From positions 482,953 to 546,952 of the forward strand of contig CACVBU010001140.1 of NCBI GenBank assembly GCA_902728285.1: 64,000 nt of DNA, read 5' to 3'. Positions 1 to 11,650 of this stretch are shown in pieces (within the stretch, counting starts at the first letter, position 1; every line of letters begins with the position of its first letter). The notes under the pieces are model-generated. The model was not told the DNA's origin, made no database searches, and was given only the letters and a program-made list of their open reading frames with translations. Made by a program: the position numbers and the translations under genes. The stretch comes from Clytia hemisphaerica (taxonomy: Eukaryota > Cnidaria > Hydrozoa > Leptothecata > Clytiidae).

Positions 1-169
1 GCTTGTAATACCTTCTCAATAAATAGAATAGTTCAGGGGGCAGGTTTCCTAGCTAGGTAGAAGGTGATTATAGAGCAAATCAATATTTTCTTATAATATC
101 ATCTTATAAACTGTTTATCAATTTTGGTATTACCTTTTGAAATGATAAAATGTTGACAAAAATATTTTT

Positions 170-890
170 GTATCATTAATTGTTTTTTCATAACAAAGTG
201 CTTACAAAAAATAAATACGTCCACGTTATTCTCCGTAACTTGTTTACTTTGAAATATACAGTTACCGACAAAAAATAATTTTTATTTTACGAGTTATTGA
301 TTAGTTTCTTATAAAAGCAGTGCTTATAAAAAATAAATATATTCATCTTATTCTTCGTACGTTGTTTACTTCGAACTAAACAATTACCGACAAGAAATAA
401 TTTTATTTTACGAGTTCTTGATTAGTTTCTTATAAAAGCAGTGCTTATAAAAAATGAATATCTTCATGTTATTCTTCGTACCTTGTTTACTTCGAAATAA
501 ACAATCACCGACAAAAAATTTTTTTTATTTTACGAGTTATTGGTTAGTTTCTTATAAAAGCAGTGCTTATAAAAAATAAATATGTTCATGTTATTCTTCG
601 TTCCTTGTTTACTTCGAAATAAACAATCACCGACAAGAAATAATTTTATTTTACGAGTTATTGATTAGTTTCTTGTAAAAGCAGTGCTTATAAAAAATAA
701 ATATGTTCATGTTATTCTTCGTACCTTGTTTACTTCGAAATAAACAATTACCGACAAGAAATAATTTTATTTTACGAGTTATTGATTAGTTTCTTATAAA
801 AGCAGTGCTTATAAAACATTATGTTCGCGCTATTCTCATAAACAATTTTTATATTACCAGATAAATTTCTTATAAAAGCACTGCTTAGAA
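170..890. repeat. 121-bp tandem repeat, about 6 copies
   Basis: The anchor AGTGCTTA recurs (first base of GTGCTT) at 199, 320, 441, 563, 684 and 805, a spacing of 121-122 bp, with a shortened, diverged last copy near 881. Each unit carries CTTATAAAAGCAGTGC, TTGTTTACTTCGAA and TTTTACGAGTTATTG. The first unit is the most diverged. No coding frame runs through the array. It is a small satellite-like block; whether it continues elsewhere in the genome cannot be seen here. Confidence 0.9.
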
Positions 891-1903
891 AAGTAATATT
901 AATTGATTATTTATTCGATGTGCTCAATAATCACAACTTTATTTGGGTATTATTTTCTAAGTCTTTTTTAATGCATTTTGTTCGCAGAATAGACTTTACT
1001 CTGTACCAGAGTGTATCTCACGATTATCGTAGCGTAGTTCACTCTGTGCGCATTGTCTGTTTGATAAAAGTTTTTCCGTAAGGAGACCTCTGCGATGAAG
1101 TATAATTTTGAAATAAAATGGCCGCCAAAGTACGACAATTGTAAACAAAGGGATGGGGTCCATTGAGGGTCAATTTCTAAGCATGTTTTGGCTGCTTTTT
1201 TAATGTTTTTGGGCCAAACTAAAAGCTGAAAAGTAACGAAGACATATTCAAAATTGTCTTACAGAAAATTATTTTCCAATTACCCTATTTTTCCATGTAG
1301 TCCGCCGAAGAAGAATACAAACAATTTAATTACAAAAGTTATGCCAAAAAACAAACTATAGCCACTCTACATAGATCGAATGTCGTAAAAGTAATACTGA
1401 ATTTGAACATAAAAACGTGCAGAGATACTCTGAGTATATATATTCTTTTGCAAAGAACTGAAGTTAAAACCACTTTAAAAACAAGATTCCAATCAAACAA
1501 CTTCTCTCTCATGTTCGTGAACTCAAAGATCCAAAATGTAAACAAAAAACATTCGATTTGTGCAAAAAGAGTTATTTTGCAATAGAATGTCTTCATTTAG
1601 AGCTCTCTTTTATTCCAATTATTAAAAAATAAAGAAGTCAGTTTTGTTATGAAAACACTTTTTTTCAACAAACTTCTATACTTTCTGACAACTCTGACGG
1701 CCATTTTGTCTTATCGCCTCCGATTTCTCGCCAAACTCCAATAGCATTCCATCGTAGCGGTTGGTTTGAAAAATCTCAAACCAGAAAAGACAATGACAAT
1801 AGACCCTCTACGGCAATGAATTTTGAAATTATAGCTTAATTATTGATATTGGGTTTGTGTACAGACAAAATAGACTTTGGTTACCAATGAAAATATCAAT
1901 TCC
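891..1903. other. No gene recognised
   Basis: AT-rich sequence between two tandem arrays. Short open frames on both strands at 1339-1596 overlap each other and have no recognisable composition or splice borders. I see no RNA gene or repeat structure here. Confidence 0.5.
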
Positions 1904-2070
1904 AAATTACAAATCTGCGCAGAGAAGTATTACATTTCTGCGCAGCTCAAGTATTACAAATTTGCGCAAAGTTTATTACAAATCTGCGCAGGTATTACAA
2001 ATCTGCGCAGAAAGTATTACAAATCTGCGCAGGTATTACAAATCTGCGCAAGTATTACAAATCTGCGCAC
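1904..2070. repeat. Minisatellite with core TATTACAAATCTGCGCA
   Basis: Eight head-to-tail units of 17-24 bp share the core ATTACAAATCTGCGCA, separated by 0-7 variable bases. Two overlapping open frames across it are by-products of the repeat, since the unit lengths vary and would break a conserved reading frame. CTGCGCAG inside the unit is an 8-bp palindrome. Confidence 0.9.
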
Positions 2071-2362
2071 AACACATGATGTTTAACATCGGAGACGTGA
2101 AATCTTTAGAACTGATTATTTTCCATATATTACTTGAGATGATTGAAAAAGAAATATTGCTCAGAATGTTGTTTGCCATCTACCACATGAAAAGTTTTTA
2201 TAAAAGGCTTGTGTAAACCGTTGGAAACACTGTTTATCAGCTTTCTAATATGATAAATGCATTCAATTTTGTCCATAATTCTCGCAAAAATAATAAAGTC
2301 AATTCTAGGTAGAAAGGTGCTTTTTTTCTAATGATGTAAAAAAATATCTTAAGGATACTCAC

Positions 2363-4758
2363 AGTTTTTCTTAGATCTAGCACTTCTTCTACCCTCCAAC
2401 TTCCATCCATCTAAACAACTCTTATAACCCTGAGATAAAAAAGAGTACTATAAATTTCAACGTTAAAAAATGACATGCTATCACTAAAAGAGAAAAATTT
2501 AAAAATCATTAAAAATAAATAAAATTGTACTAGTTTGTACTAGTAATCATGCTTTTTGGCCGAATGAAAAGTTAAAACTAAGAAAAGCTTAGGATATGAT
2601 GCTATATTTAATTATGTTTTCGTTTTTATTGGAAAAAAATTAAAAAAATGGTAATCGGGTGCGTTTAACGGTTATAGGCACTCCTCAAAGCCAATCAGTA
2701 ATTTTGTACGACTGATGATTTATCAAAATAGTTACCTTCTTGAAATTATAACCAGATTTCGGCGACATATATCCAATCTGTAAGCAAACATCTGGAGGGA
2801 TTTCATCATCATTATCATTGTCCATTGTCCATTGCTTGATCAATATCATCTTTAAAGTCTAGAAAATATCAAATAAACCGAGTGTTACAACGATTATTTC
2901 GAAACTGGTAAACTAAATTAAGCCGACAAAATCAAGTGTCTAACAATCGGCTGAAAACTTTGGCTTACCCTGAGTAATGTGGGGAAAACATGGTTGCAAC
3001 ATTCCTACCAGTTTTGTGGTGTCCATAGAGAAGAAGGGTGTCGCTTCCTCCTAAAATTTTGATAAAGATAAGTATGAATGAGTATGGAGCATTTTCATCA
3101 AAATGAATTATCTGGATAAATCCTAATGGATAAATTCTCAAGATTGACTCAAATCAAATTCCAACTGAATTCCTGCACTATTTGGTTTCAATTAAGATAC
3201 CCTCAGCTAGTTTAATCATTTAAATTCAGTGCAATAGCATCTAAACTTTTTCATATATTTTTATCTCTGGAGCTGGTACTTTCAGTTCAGCTGATTTATT
3301 ATCATAACGTCTGGTATTTGAAGGCTTTACCGTTGTCAAAGCTGGAGAAAAGCTGGTCATTATTTTCATTTCGAGAAGTTTCCATTCCTTTTTCATGCTT
3401 TTTCACAAAAAACAGTGAAAAAGATAAGTTGTTTATCAATCTCTAACATCAATTTAAGAATAGTAAAGCTTAGAAATGAAACCAAAGGGCACTACCACAC
3501 CAACCTTTCTATTTAAATCTTTTCAGAAAAATTGACATCATATCTGGCCTAGCGCCATGCGCTTTAGACCAAAGAAAACGTCAAAAACATGCAATAAAGT
3601 AACCTGTTAACAACTTTTAAAAGAGACATAATATGTACATAAAAAGGAATATTTTGAAACCTGATTCAAGAACGATTTACCCCATATCCACCCCGAATGT
3701 CATATAATACCCTGAAGAGAAGAAAGAAACAATAAAAAGTATAAATTACTAAAAAGCAGATTATCGTAACTAGATTTTGAGTTTGTTTCAAAAAAAATTT
3801 GCACTCAACACATTTAAATGCATAGCATCTGAACAAGCAATATTAAAAGTAATGGCCTGTTGGGACAGGGGGTCAAGCAGTTGGTACATGACACTATGCC
3901 TCCATACTGCTTTTATGCAAGAAGTTAAAAAATTTGAAATCAAAAAGCATCTTGTAGTTAGTATATGTTAGTATGTGTTTGTCGTGTCGTGTTTTGTGTA
4001 GAAATCGAATAACATTTTACTCAGTTTTACTGTTTGATTTCAACTTTGTTTTTGTATTTTACAGCTGAAGATGATACTAGATATCAAAATATATATTCTC
4101 ACAAAATATCATTAATCTATTGTTGGTTTCATTGAAATAATACTTTAATAGGAAAATTTCTTGAAAAAATACCTTCTATTTGCAGCAACTGTTATGGCTT
4201 TTTCCTTTAAACAGTCTTTAACACTGAGTTCCATATCAGTAAGTGTGCTTTGAGGGGCAACAAAAATATTCTTTCCCTCGCGGAAATTCCCACCAACATG
4301 CAGCTAAAGTAAAATTAGCAAATAATATTTTTTAAACGAAAATTGTATTATTTATTAAAGGGACCCCTATATTGTTGGTGATCTTTTGGAAATATTTAAA
4401 GAATCCAAAACTCACTCTATGTACTGTGATGAACTGCACAAATTTCCTGTTTTTTAATCTTTTATTGATTTTCATTTTGGCCATTTAAAAAACTACTTTT
4501 GAATTTTTTTACTTTATGTGTACAGTAAATTGTCTAACCTCTTTACTCAAGAACCAATTGTTAGTTCCAATATACCCAACATGGGTAATGAGCCTGAATT
4601 CAATTGGATTAATGTATCGAATCTTCAGGTGTTGAAAAAAAGCAAGCGTCACATCTTTGCTCACATTCCCACGCTCAACAGTAGTTTTAACTCCATCCTG
4701 TAGCTGTTTGAAAAATTTTTCTGGCGTGCTGAATGCGTCAAAATTTAGGACCAGCTTC
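2363..4758 (-). CDS. Uncharacterised spliced gene, six consecutive exons
   Basis: Six minus-strand exons have GT/AG borders and reading phases that agree at every junction: 4539-4758, 4173-4303, 3681-3711 (31 nt), 2969-3050, 2736-2858 and 2363-2429. Acceptors end in TTTAG or TTCAG; donors include GTAAGC, GTAAAT and GTGAGT. The protein is ordinary in composition, with motifs NFDAFSTPEKFFKQLQ, ITHVGYIGTNNWF, HVGGNFREGKN, VAANRR and GWKLEGRRSARSK; I do not recognise the family. The first listed exon begins in mid-codon and the last ends in mid-codon, so both gene ends are missing. The fifth exon contains a 7-bp tandem duplication (TGTCCAT on the plus strand, about 2818-2834) that shifts the frame; removing it restores the phase needed by the next exon. 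This is either a recently disabled gene or an assembly error. It could be a host gene or a spliced transposon gene. Confidence 0.6.
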
Positions 4759-5829
4759 CTAAAAATAATTTTGCTCATAGATTATTTCATTGTGATTAGA
4801 ATTAATTAAGTCTAAAGATTACATCAAATATTTGACTGACTTTCAATTCAAAAGTATGAGAATTTGCTTTACTGTTGGGCCAAGAATATTTCAGGGAAAA
4901 TTAGGGTGCAATTAGAATTTTCAAGAGTTTTGATCAGGGAGTGTTCATTTAGTTCAAGTTGGTTTTAAAAAGGTTTCAAAATAGTCCTTCTCTTGGGGCA
5001 GGAGGGTTGTCAACTAAAGGTCTTTTCTTATTCGAATTTTTGCTTGGTTTTGATAAAATGTTGTCTCATTTTCAACAACAAAGTTTATATTGTTCATTTT
5101 CCTGAAAGTCATTCAAAAACATGGGAATATGGAAAAGTTTTAGAAAAAGTGGGTATCAATTCAAATTTCATGATCTTAAAAATAGCATCTTAAACTTGAT
5201 GTATACCTTAAGTGGATAAATTTTCGCCGGGATTAAATTTGGTGAAATTAAATCCTTGCCAAAATTTCTAAATTCGGCAAATAAAATCTCTGCCAAATTT
5301 TTCAAAATTTCACTTTCGCCAAATTAAATCCCCGCCAAATTTAAAAAAATTGTAATAATTCAGTTTAGGAGTGAATTGAAAACAAAAATAAATAAAGAAA
5401 AAGTTAATAAAGTTAACTACAGTGTCTCTTAAATCTATAATTTCAACGTAATCTGAAGCGTAATGTTTTGCTCATAAGAAATACAGAAATTATTGTCTCC
5501 TTTGGGAGAGCCACAGCGTAAATTCTATAAAACCCTTGAAAATATATAAAGAGTAACTAAAATCTAAAAAAGTGAAGAAGTATGCAAACACAAATTAAGA
5601 TGAGTCAGAAGCATAATGAGATGAAAACTGGAATCAATGATATGCACTACTTGAGTCTTAAAAAAGAAAAGGTGCATTGGGTGGAAATTTTAAAAATTAT
5701 AAGAGGTCTCAGGAAGGCTCTGTAGTGGTGCATATCATGAATAGACAAATAAAAAAAAAAAATAAAGAATGATATTATACGCTTTTCTATAAGGACCAGT
5801 AAATTTTGGCTCATACTAGGCTGTTCTTA
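4759..5829. other. Non-coding; degenerate short repeat at 5222-5345
   Basis: No supported gene. Between 5222 and 5345 a degenerate motif related to CGCCAAATTAAATCC is repeated several times in tandem. The rest is AT-rich with A-runs near 5750. The open frames at 4518-4703 (plus) and 4993-5193 lack supporting features. Confidence 0.5.
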
Positions 5830-6269
5830 GCCTGGGAATCCAAGCTCATAATCTTAGAAAAAACAAAAAATACCTCAGCTCACAAAATTCTAAGATTATA
5901 GAGCTTGGTGCAGGTAGATTTGTCTGGCACAGAATGGTATAAACAGTCTGTGTGTGAACCCTTGTTGACAGACTTTCTGAACTTTGGAAACCCAGGCAAG
6001 ACTTTCAAAACTACTAAAAACCACATCAAAACATCAACCACATGTATTTAGACTTCCAGCCAACAGCCATTTTGTTTCTAAATGAGTCTATGTTTTCATT
6101 TTCATTTGTTTTCCTTTTTTCTGCAGAGTCAGCTTTTCCCATAAATTATGAGAGCGCATCAAAATTATCAAAATGCGCGCAAAAGTACTGATGAGTAATA
6201 CGCCAAAAGCAAGCAGCAAAAATATCATAAACTAGATTGTGAAAAAAGTGTAACGCTTGGATTTCCAAG
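5830..6269. mobile_element. MITE-like element, 440 bp, inverted ends
   Basis: The two ends are inverted copies: GCCTGGGAATCCAAGC on the left and the complement of GCTTGGATTTCCAAG on the right, about 14 of 16 bases matching. The element is flanked by an exact 14-bp direct repeat, CTAGGCTGTTCTTA, at 5816-5829 and 6270-6283. Inside the left part, ATAATCTTAGAA near 5848 and TTCTAAGATTAT near 5888 form a second hairpin. It has no coding capacity. A 14-bp target duplication is long for known DNA transposon superfamilies, so the boundary may instead be two partly overlapping insertions. Confidence 0.6.
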
Positions 6270-6372
6270 CTAGGCTGTTCTTAATTTTTTTTCTCATTTA
6301 TAAGGCAAAAATGTTCATAAAACACCTAGTTTCTTTACTGTAATAACCTAAAAAATTGATAAATTTTAATCA

Positions 6373-6790
6373 TCATAAATAAATCTCCCAGAGTGATCTC
6401 TTCGAATATTCTTTTTGCCAGCATTTAACAAATTCTTTTTTTTGATTTTCAACAATTTCAAGATTGTCATAGAAGTTCATCAAATAATTATAAAACATAT
6501 GATGAGCAAAATTTTTGGGTAAAAGCTGATCTGTTTCGTTTCTTGTTATCTTTTCCATTGATTGACTCTACATAACTTGTTTTTATGGTTGCACTTTGCA
6601 AACACAAATTTATATCGTGGTATGCACAAAGCTTTGATTTGTGTGGATTAACTGCTGTGTGGAACCTATCCCCACACACAAACGTTCGCTTCTCTCCAGA
6701 TAATGGATGTTCAAATGGACCAAAATTGGATCGAATTGTAACACTTACGGGTTGAAATTCAGATGGTATAACAGACGGAAAACTTTGTTT
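6373..6790 (-). pseudogene. Terminal exon of an uncharacterised transposon-like gene
   Basis: On the minus strand a long T-run followed by TAG gives a strong splice acceptor just upstream of 6790. The frame then reads through FVCGDRFHTAVNPHK, TSYVESINGK and, after a shift near 6500-6510, FYNYLMNFYDN to a stop at 6373. The Cys/His-rich HTAVNPHKS and FYNYLMDF-type motifs resemble a C-terminal region I associate with uncharacterised transposon-linked proteins of cnidarians and lancelets; that link is from memory and weak. Two overlapping frames cover the exon, so at least one indel separates them. Confidence 0.45.
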
Positions 6791-7027
6791 CTAAAAAAAA
6801 AAAAAAATAAAAGGGTCAAGGGAGGTCAAGTCAAAAACATTATTCCTAAGATGCTATCCAAGAGAAAATTGCATCTCAATGGGTCAGGAATATCTTGCTT
6901 TGCGCAAAATTTAATTTAAAATGTTTTATTTTGGAAAATTGTTGATACCATAAAGCTGACGGTGATGACCAGTTTGTTATTGTTAATGATGTTGTTGATG
7001 AAGATTTGAATGAATTGAATGGTTTGA

Positions 7028-7838
7028 AGACCGGCAGGTCCAAAATGCATAAAACATAATGCATATTGCATAATGCATAATGCATAATATTTGAAAAATG
7101 TCAATTTTAGAGGATATAATAAGGAGAATTTGAAAGATACTACTTTCAACGAAACAAATATACCATTTTCTACCATAAATAAAGGATAGAATGCTGTAAA
7201 TTTGAATTTTGGATGATGAAGAAAATTCATGATCCACTGAAAATGCTTGTCGCCATTTTGATTTTCATAGTTGTAATTTACAGAACGTAGCATAGTGTAG
7301 AAAAAACACGAAAATGTCTCCTCCGTATATTACTTTTCTAACTCGAAAACGTAAATTTTATAGCAAGATCTTTATTCTTTTCGAACAATTGCTAATAAAT
7401 TTCAACGGGTTTTCCCTTTTACAACAAAGCATTAACCATGTGAATGCTTTTTGTTAGATAAGCCAGTATCCAGCCAATATAAATTAAAGAGCTTCATGAA
7501 GTTCATGCGAAAGCTAAAGAAAATAGACTTCGCATCTTTTTAAATTCGAATGTTTATGTGTTTACCTTTTTTTGAGAAAGACGAAGGGGGAACCTTTCTG
7601 ATCTGTTGCATGCATCTTCTTACTATTTATGCTGACGGAAAACCCTTTGTTGTTATGATTCGAATGTTTTCTCTTTCGTTCGAATTCGAAAAGTAAATAT
7701 CATGTCTGGGGAAATCCCCTGATTGGAGGTTTTCGCGGTTTTTAGCCTGTACAAAGGAGAGTTTTAGAAAATATAAAATCGTTCTGTAAATTACACAATA
7801 CTAATATTATGTTTTATGCATTTTGTACCTGCCGGTTT
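7028..7838. repeat. Inverted repeat arms (33 bp) about 745 bp apart
   Basis: The arm at 7028-7060 (CCGGCAGGTCCAAAATGC followed by ATAAAACATAAT) is repeated as its reverse complement at 7806-7838 with two mismatches in 33. Next to the left arm lies a short ATGCATA microsatellite (7051-7090). The right arm ends just before LINE homology begins. The interval between the arms has no supported gene. It could be a small inverted-repeat element or a rearranged LINE 5' end. Confidence 0.55.
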
Positions 7839-7849
7839 GAAGACTGTAG

Positions 7850-10405
7850 TTAATCTTAAGCTCAAAAACTCTTACAATATTCTTCTTGCCTATTTGAATA
7901 TAAACTCGATAAAATATAAGTTCTCTGGTCTAAAAGTTTTTGTCGGGAATACTTTTGATGTTCTCACCATCGCAGAAACCAAACTAGATGAGTCTTTTCC
8001 GAGGGCAGGTTTTAAGTTTGAGGGTTATCACTTTCCTCCCCTTCGTATCGATTGTAGCTCAAACAGTGGGGGTTTGTTAACTTATGTCATACCGGGTCAT
8101 ACCAAAGATTCCCAAAATGGTACTTGATGCCTCTCTGCTTGATGCTCAGCAACTAAGAGAAGGATCAAGGGTAAGTGGAGAAATCCAGGGAGAAAGAGTG
8201 GCGCCCTCCCCTACCTTCGGGTAGATAGCTATAGAAAGAGGAGCCTTCGGGTCGCCTCCGACTGCGGTCGCAGACTTACTTACTTACTAACTTATGTAAA
8301 AAACGACATCCCTGTGTGTCAATTAACTAAGTTTGAAATAGACCCTGCCTTACATATCTTACCCTTGGAATTAAGGCTCGGATCTAAAAAAACTTTAGTC
8401 ATCAATATTTACAGACCAGATAGAATAAATGTTGATTTATTTTTTACTACTTTAGCTGAAGTTATTCATTATTATGAACCAAATTATAACAACATCTATA
8501 TCTCTGGAGATTTCAATCTTGAACCTACTGATTTGAAACTAAAAAACTTCCTTGAATTAGCCAATGTAATAAAATCTAAAACATGCTTTAAATCCGTCAA
8601 TGACAGATGCATTGATTTGATTTTAACAAATAATTCAAATTCTATCAAAAAATCAGGAACACTCGAGACGGGATTGAGTGATTTCCACCATTTGATTTAT
8701 GCTATGCTTAAGACTAAGTATGTAGAATTACTACCTAGAATTATAAAATATCGAGATTATAAAAATTTTAACGAAGATCAATTTCTTTACGAGCTTAACA
8801 CGTGTATTTTCAACAATGCTTTGAGTAGATATGATGAATTTGAAAATATTCTTAAAAATATTATAAATAGACATGCACCTTTGAAAACCAAATATCTTAG
8901 AGCCAATAGGAAACCCCATGTGACCAAGAACCTCAGAAAAGCTATCATGATGAGATCACATCGCAAAACTTTGGCTGATAGATCTAGAAAACCTGAGGGC
9001 CGGGGTCGCTATCGGCGTCAGAGAAATTTGGTCGTCAAAATGAATAAAAAAGCAAAGAAGTCTTACTTCATGAACACAACTAATAAGCCAAAACACTTTT
9101 GGGATGCCATCAAACCTAAATTCTCTGATAAAAGTTGTGTAAATGATGGAAGAATTCAATTGCTTGAAAATGATATTTTATATACATCTGATAATCAAGT
9201 TGCAAATACTTTCAATTCCTATTTTAATAGGATCACCGAAAATCTTGATATTCCAAGTTGGGACTGCGATAACTTGCCTTTGAATTCTGATAATTCCTTA
9301 ATTTCAAAATTTGAAAATCATCCTAACATCAGGGAAATCATTACACACAGAAATTCTGAGGCTAAGTTTGAGTTTTCCCAAATTGGAGAGCAAGACATTC
9401 TCAAAGCTATTTTGAGCCTTAAACCAAAAAAATCTGTAAGTGGAAATATACCGACTCGAGTGCTTAGAATTGCTGCCAGGTCGTGTGTTCAATTTCTAAC
9501 ATTTTGCTTCAATGACTGTCTTTTGTCAGGAACATTTCCTGATAGGCTTAAACTCGCTGACATCATTCCAAGTTTTAAAAAGGCTCCTTGACTGATAAGT
9601 CAAATTACAGACCCATTAGTTTACTTCCTGTCGTCTCCAAGATTTTTGAACGTATCTTAGCAGATCAGCTTAACGAGCATTTGGAATCTTCGTTTTCAAA
9701 ACTCCTCTGTGGATTTCGGAAGGGGCATAGCATGCAGCATGCCGTATTAAATCTATTAAGAAATTGGCAAAATGATCTTGCTGATAACAAAAAAGTTGGT
9801 GCTGTTCTAATTGACTTATCGAAAGCCTTTGACTACTTACCTCATGACCTTTTGTTAGCTAAACTTTCAGCGTATGGCCTCGGGAATGACAGTCTAAAAC
9901 TCATGCATGGTTACCTCAGCAATAGAAAGCATTGTGTTCGTATAGGTTCACATCTTAGTTCTTGGCTCGATATTTTCTTAGGCGTTCCCCAGGGATCTAT
10001 TTTAGGTCCTTTACTATTCAACATATTCATTAATGATTTATTTTATATTATTCAAGAAATCTCAAACTTTGCTGATGACAATACTTTATCCGCTACCGGT
10101 TCGAGTATTGACGATGTAAATAGAAATTTATTAAATCATTTGAATATTTTATTAGAGTGGTTTGAGCATAACTATATGGTTGCTAACCCATCAAAATTTC
10201 AGCTGATATACCCGGGAACATTCAATCAAAATCTCTCTTTGAAAATCAAGGATATTGTTCTAAATAATGTTGAGGTTGTTAAACTTCTAGGGCTCAAAAT
10301 CGATGATAAAATTTCTCTTGTTCCTCACGTGACTGAGCTTTGTAAACAATCTAGATCTCGAGATAATTCATTTTTAAGGTGGGTAAATATGCTGAAAAAC
10401 TGCTG
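7850..10405 (+). pseudogene. LINE 1 ORF2: AP-endonuclease and reverse transcriptase, broken
   Basis: The endonuclease half shows LNINSIKYKF, AETKLDESFP, SGDFNLE (the metal-site GDFN-type motif) and GLSDFHHLIYAM (catalytic S-D-H). The connector shows FWDAIKPKF. After a frameshift at about 9585-9590 the RT domain begins with SNYRPISLLP, followed by GFRKGHSMQHAV, LIDLSKAFDY, GVPQGSILGPLLFN and FADD, the catalytic box (YADD in the sister copies). The insert at 8088-8287 splits the endonuclease, adding 210 bases with its duplicated target and bringing in stop codons. The C-terminal Cys cluster seen in the sister copies is absent. It cannot make a full protein. Confidence 0.85.
8088..8287 (+). mobile_element. 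SINE-like retroposon, 200 bp, inside LINE 1
   Basis: An exact 10-bp target duplication, TAACTTATGT, flanks the insert (8078-8087 and 8288-8297), and the LINE frame resumes directly after it. The insert is GC-richer than its host and ends in (CTTA)n-type repeats, as retroposed short elements do. It contains CTTCGGGT twice and GCGGTCGC near its end. I do not see clear pol III A and B boxes, so it could be a tailed 3' fragment of another LINE rather than a tRNA-derived SINE. Confidence 0.7.
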
Positions 10406-10754
10406 ACTCAGCAAAAAATATAGATATTTTCAATATTTAAACCTTTTTCTTGCCTTCTTTCTTTCTTTCTTTTAAAAAAAAAATACTTTAATATGCTAAG
10501 AATGAAACATAAATAGCCAAGTGTGTGTAAAAACAAAAATTTTCTTTATACGACAACTTTTTTATAAGAACATCAACAATTCAGATGTTAAAACCTAAAA
10601 AAGTTCTAATTTTTTATTTTGTCCTTTATTAATCAAGAATGTTTCGAGATGGAAAAAGTTCGAGATAAATAGAGGAAAGTAGCTTAGGGAGGTCTACACC
10701 TATAAAAAATCTCATGACGTCATGAACTTCTACCGTTCCAAAGAACATTGGAAG
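10406..10754. other. Non-coding; CTTT microsatellite at 10450-10472
   Basis: AT-rich spacer with a short TTTC/CTTT run after the truncated LINE and one TGACGTCA palindrome near 10714. No gene seen. Confidence 0.5.
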
Positions 10755-11650
10755 TCATAGCTTCAAGATGTCTTCTCTAAGTACCACGAAAGTTAGTTTA
10801 TCAGCAATACTGTCGGCGCAATGAGCAAAGATATATATTTTTGGCTGCTCGACAACACTTTGTACGTTCATTGTTATCCCAAAATTGGTAAAGATTTCCT
10901 CATCCGTGTAAAACATGTTGGTAGAGTAGATAACTTTAACTGTGTATAATAGGACACCATTCGCTAATATTGAAGTGTGGTCTCCCCAAACCATAACAAA
11001 ATCTCTTCATCACATCCAATGATCGCAAGATTCCTACATAGAAAAATTTCACTCATGAAACAAACCACTGAAGTCCCCCAAAAAGACGACACAAAGATAG
11101 AACAAACCTCACCAGAGACACAACACAAGAACATTCAAAACACATTAAACTTAGAGAAACCAACGAGTGAAATTTTCCATTTGCTTTTTTTCCTAACTAA
11201 AAAATTATGGATTTTTGTGAGTTTTAATTAGGATAAAAAACAAGCTACTACGGGAAACAATGTGTATAGTTTACTGGACAAAATTTGAAAAGTAAAACCT
11301 TTCAAGTTAATTTAGGCTTGTCAATATCTAATGAATGAAGTATTGAATATTAAGATACCATTCGCGCTTTTTTAATCTTCTTAATATTCAATAAAAAAAA
11401 ACCAAACCCGTTAAAGTCAAACCCAGTTCCAAGTGTTCTTTGTAGATTCTTGATCGGATTTCTTCAAGTGGAATATACCTAACTTCTATTGTAAAGGTTT
11501 TCCTTTCAATCACTTCATCAACCAAAACAACTTTTGTGTAAGTTTTTCCCTCGACCAAATCCCCAAGTAGATATTCACCACTTTCAACTTTCCTGAACAT
11601 TTCCTCTTTCAAATGTTTGAACGGAGGCGGTTTGGGTATCGATGATCCGC
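10755..11650 (-). CDS. Uncharacterised gene fragment, two in-phase exons
   Basis: The upstream exon (11423-11650) starts after a TTTTAG acceptor and reads PKPPPFKHLKEEMF, SGEYLLGDLVEGKTY and EVRYIPLEEIRSRIY. With a donor at 11422 (GTTTGA, weak) its phase matches the exon 10755-10981, which reads ILANGVLLYTVKVIY, FYTDEEIFTNFG and QPKIYIFAHCADS to a stop at 10755. Residue composition is that of a folded globular protein. I do not recognise the family. The fragment lies between the spliced gene at 2.4-4.8 kb and the exons at 14-16.5 kb, all on the minus strand, so they may belong to one gene broken up by insertions. Confidence 0.4.

Larger units (their letters stand above)
7839..10405 (+). mobile_element. 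LINE 1: 5'-truncated CR1-like retrotransposon
   Basis: This covers most of ORF2 (endonuclease plus reverse transcriptase) but no ORF1 and no proper 3' end; homology stops soon after the RT thumb region. It is interrupted by a SINE-like insert at 8088-8287 and by a frameshift near 9588. A TTTC/CTTT microsatellite at about 10450-10472 follows at short distance. The ORF2 organisation matches the LINEs at 20.3-25.9 kb and 52.7-56.0 kb. Confidence 0.85.

Noticed and set aside
170-890. CRISPR-like array (repeat with regular spacing)
   Set aside because: The repeat is continuous with no unique spacers, the unit is 121 bp, and the DNA is eukaryotic.
1857-2216. 119-codon open frame across the TCTGCGCA minisatellite
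   Set aside because: The frame is produced by the repeat. Unit lengths vary between 17 and 24 bp, so no conserved protein repeat exists, and the composition after the array is not protein-like.
10714-10721. Single TGACGTCA near 10714 as a regulatory site
   Set aside because: One palindrome in non-coding DNA without a promoter or element context is not enough to call a site.
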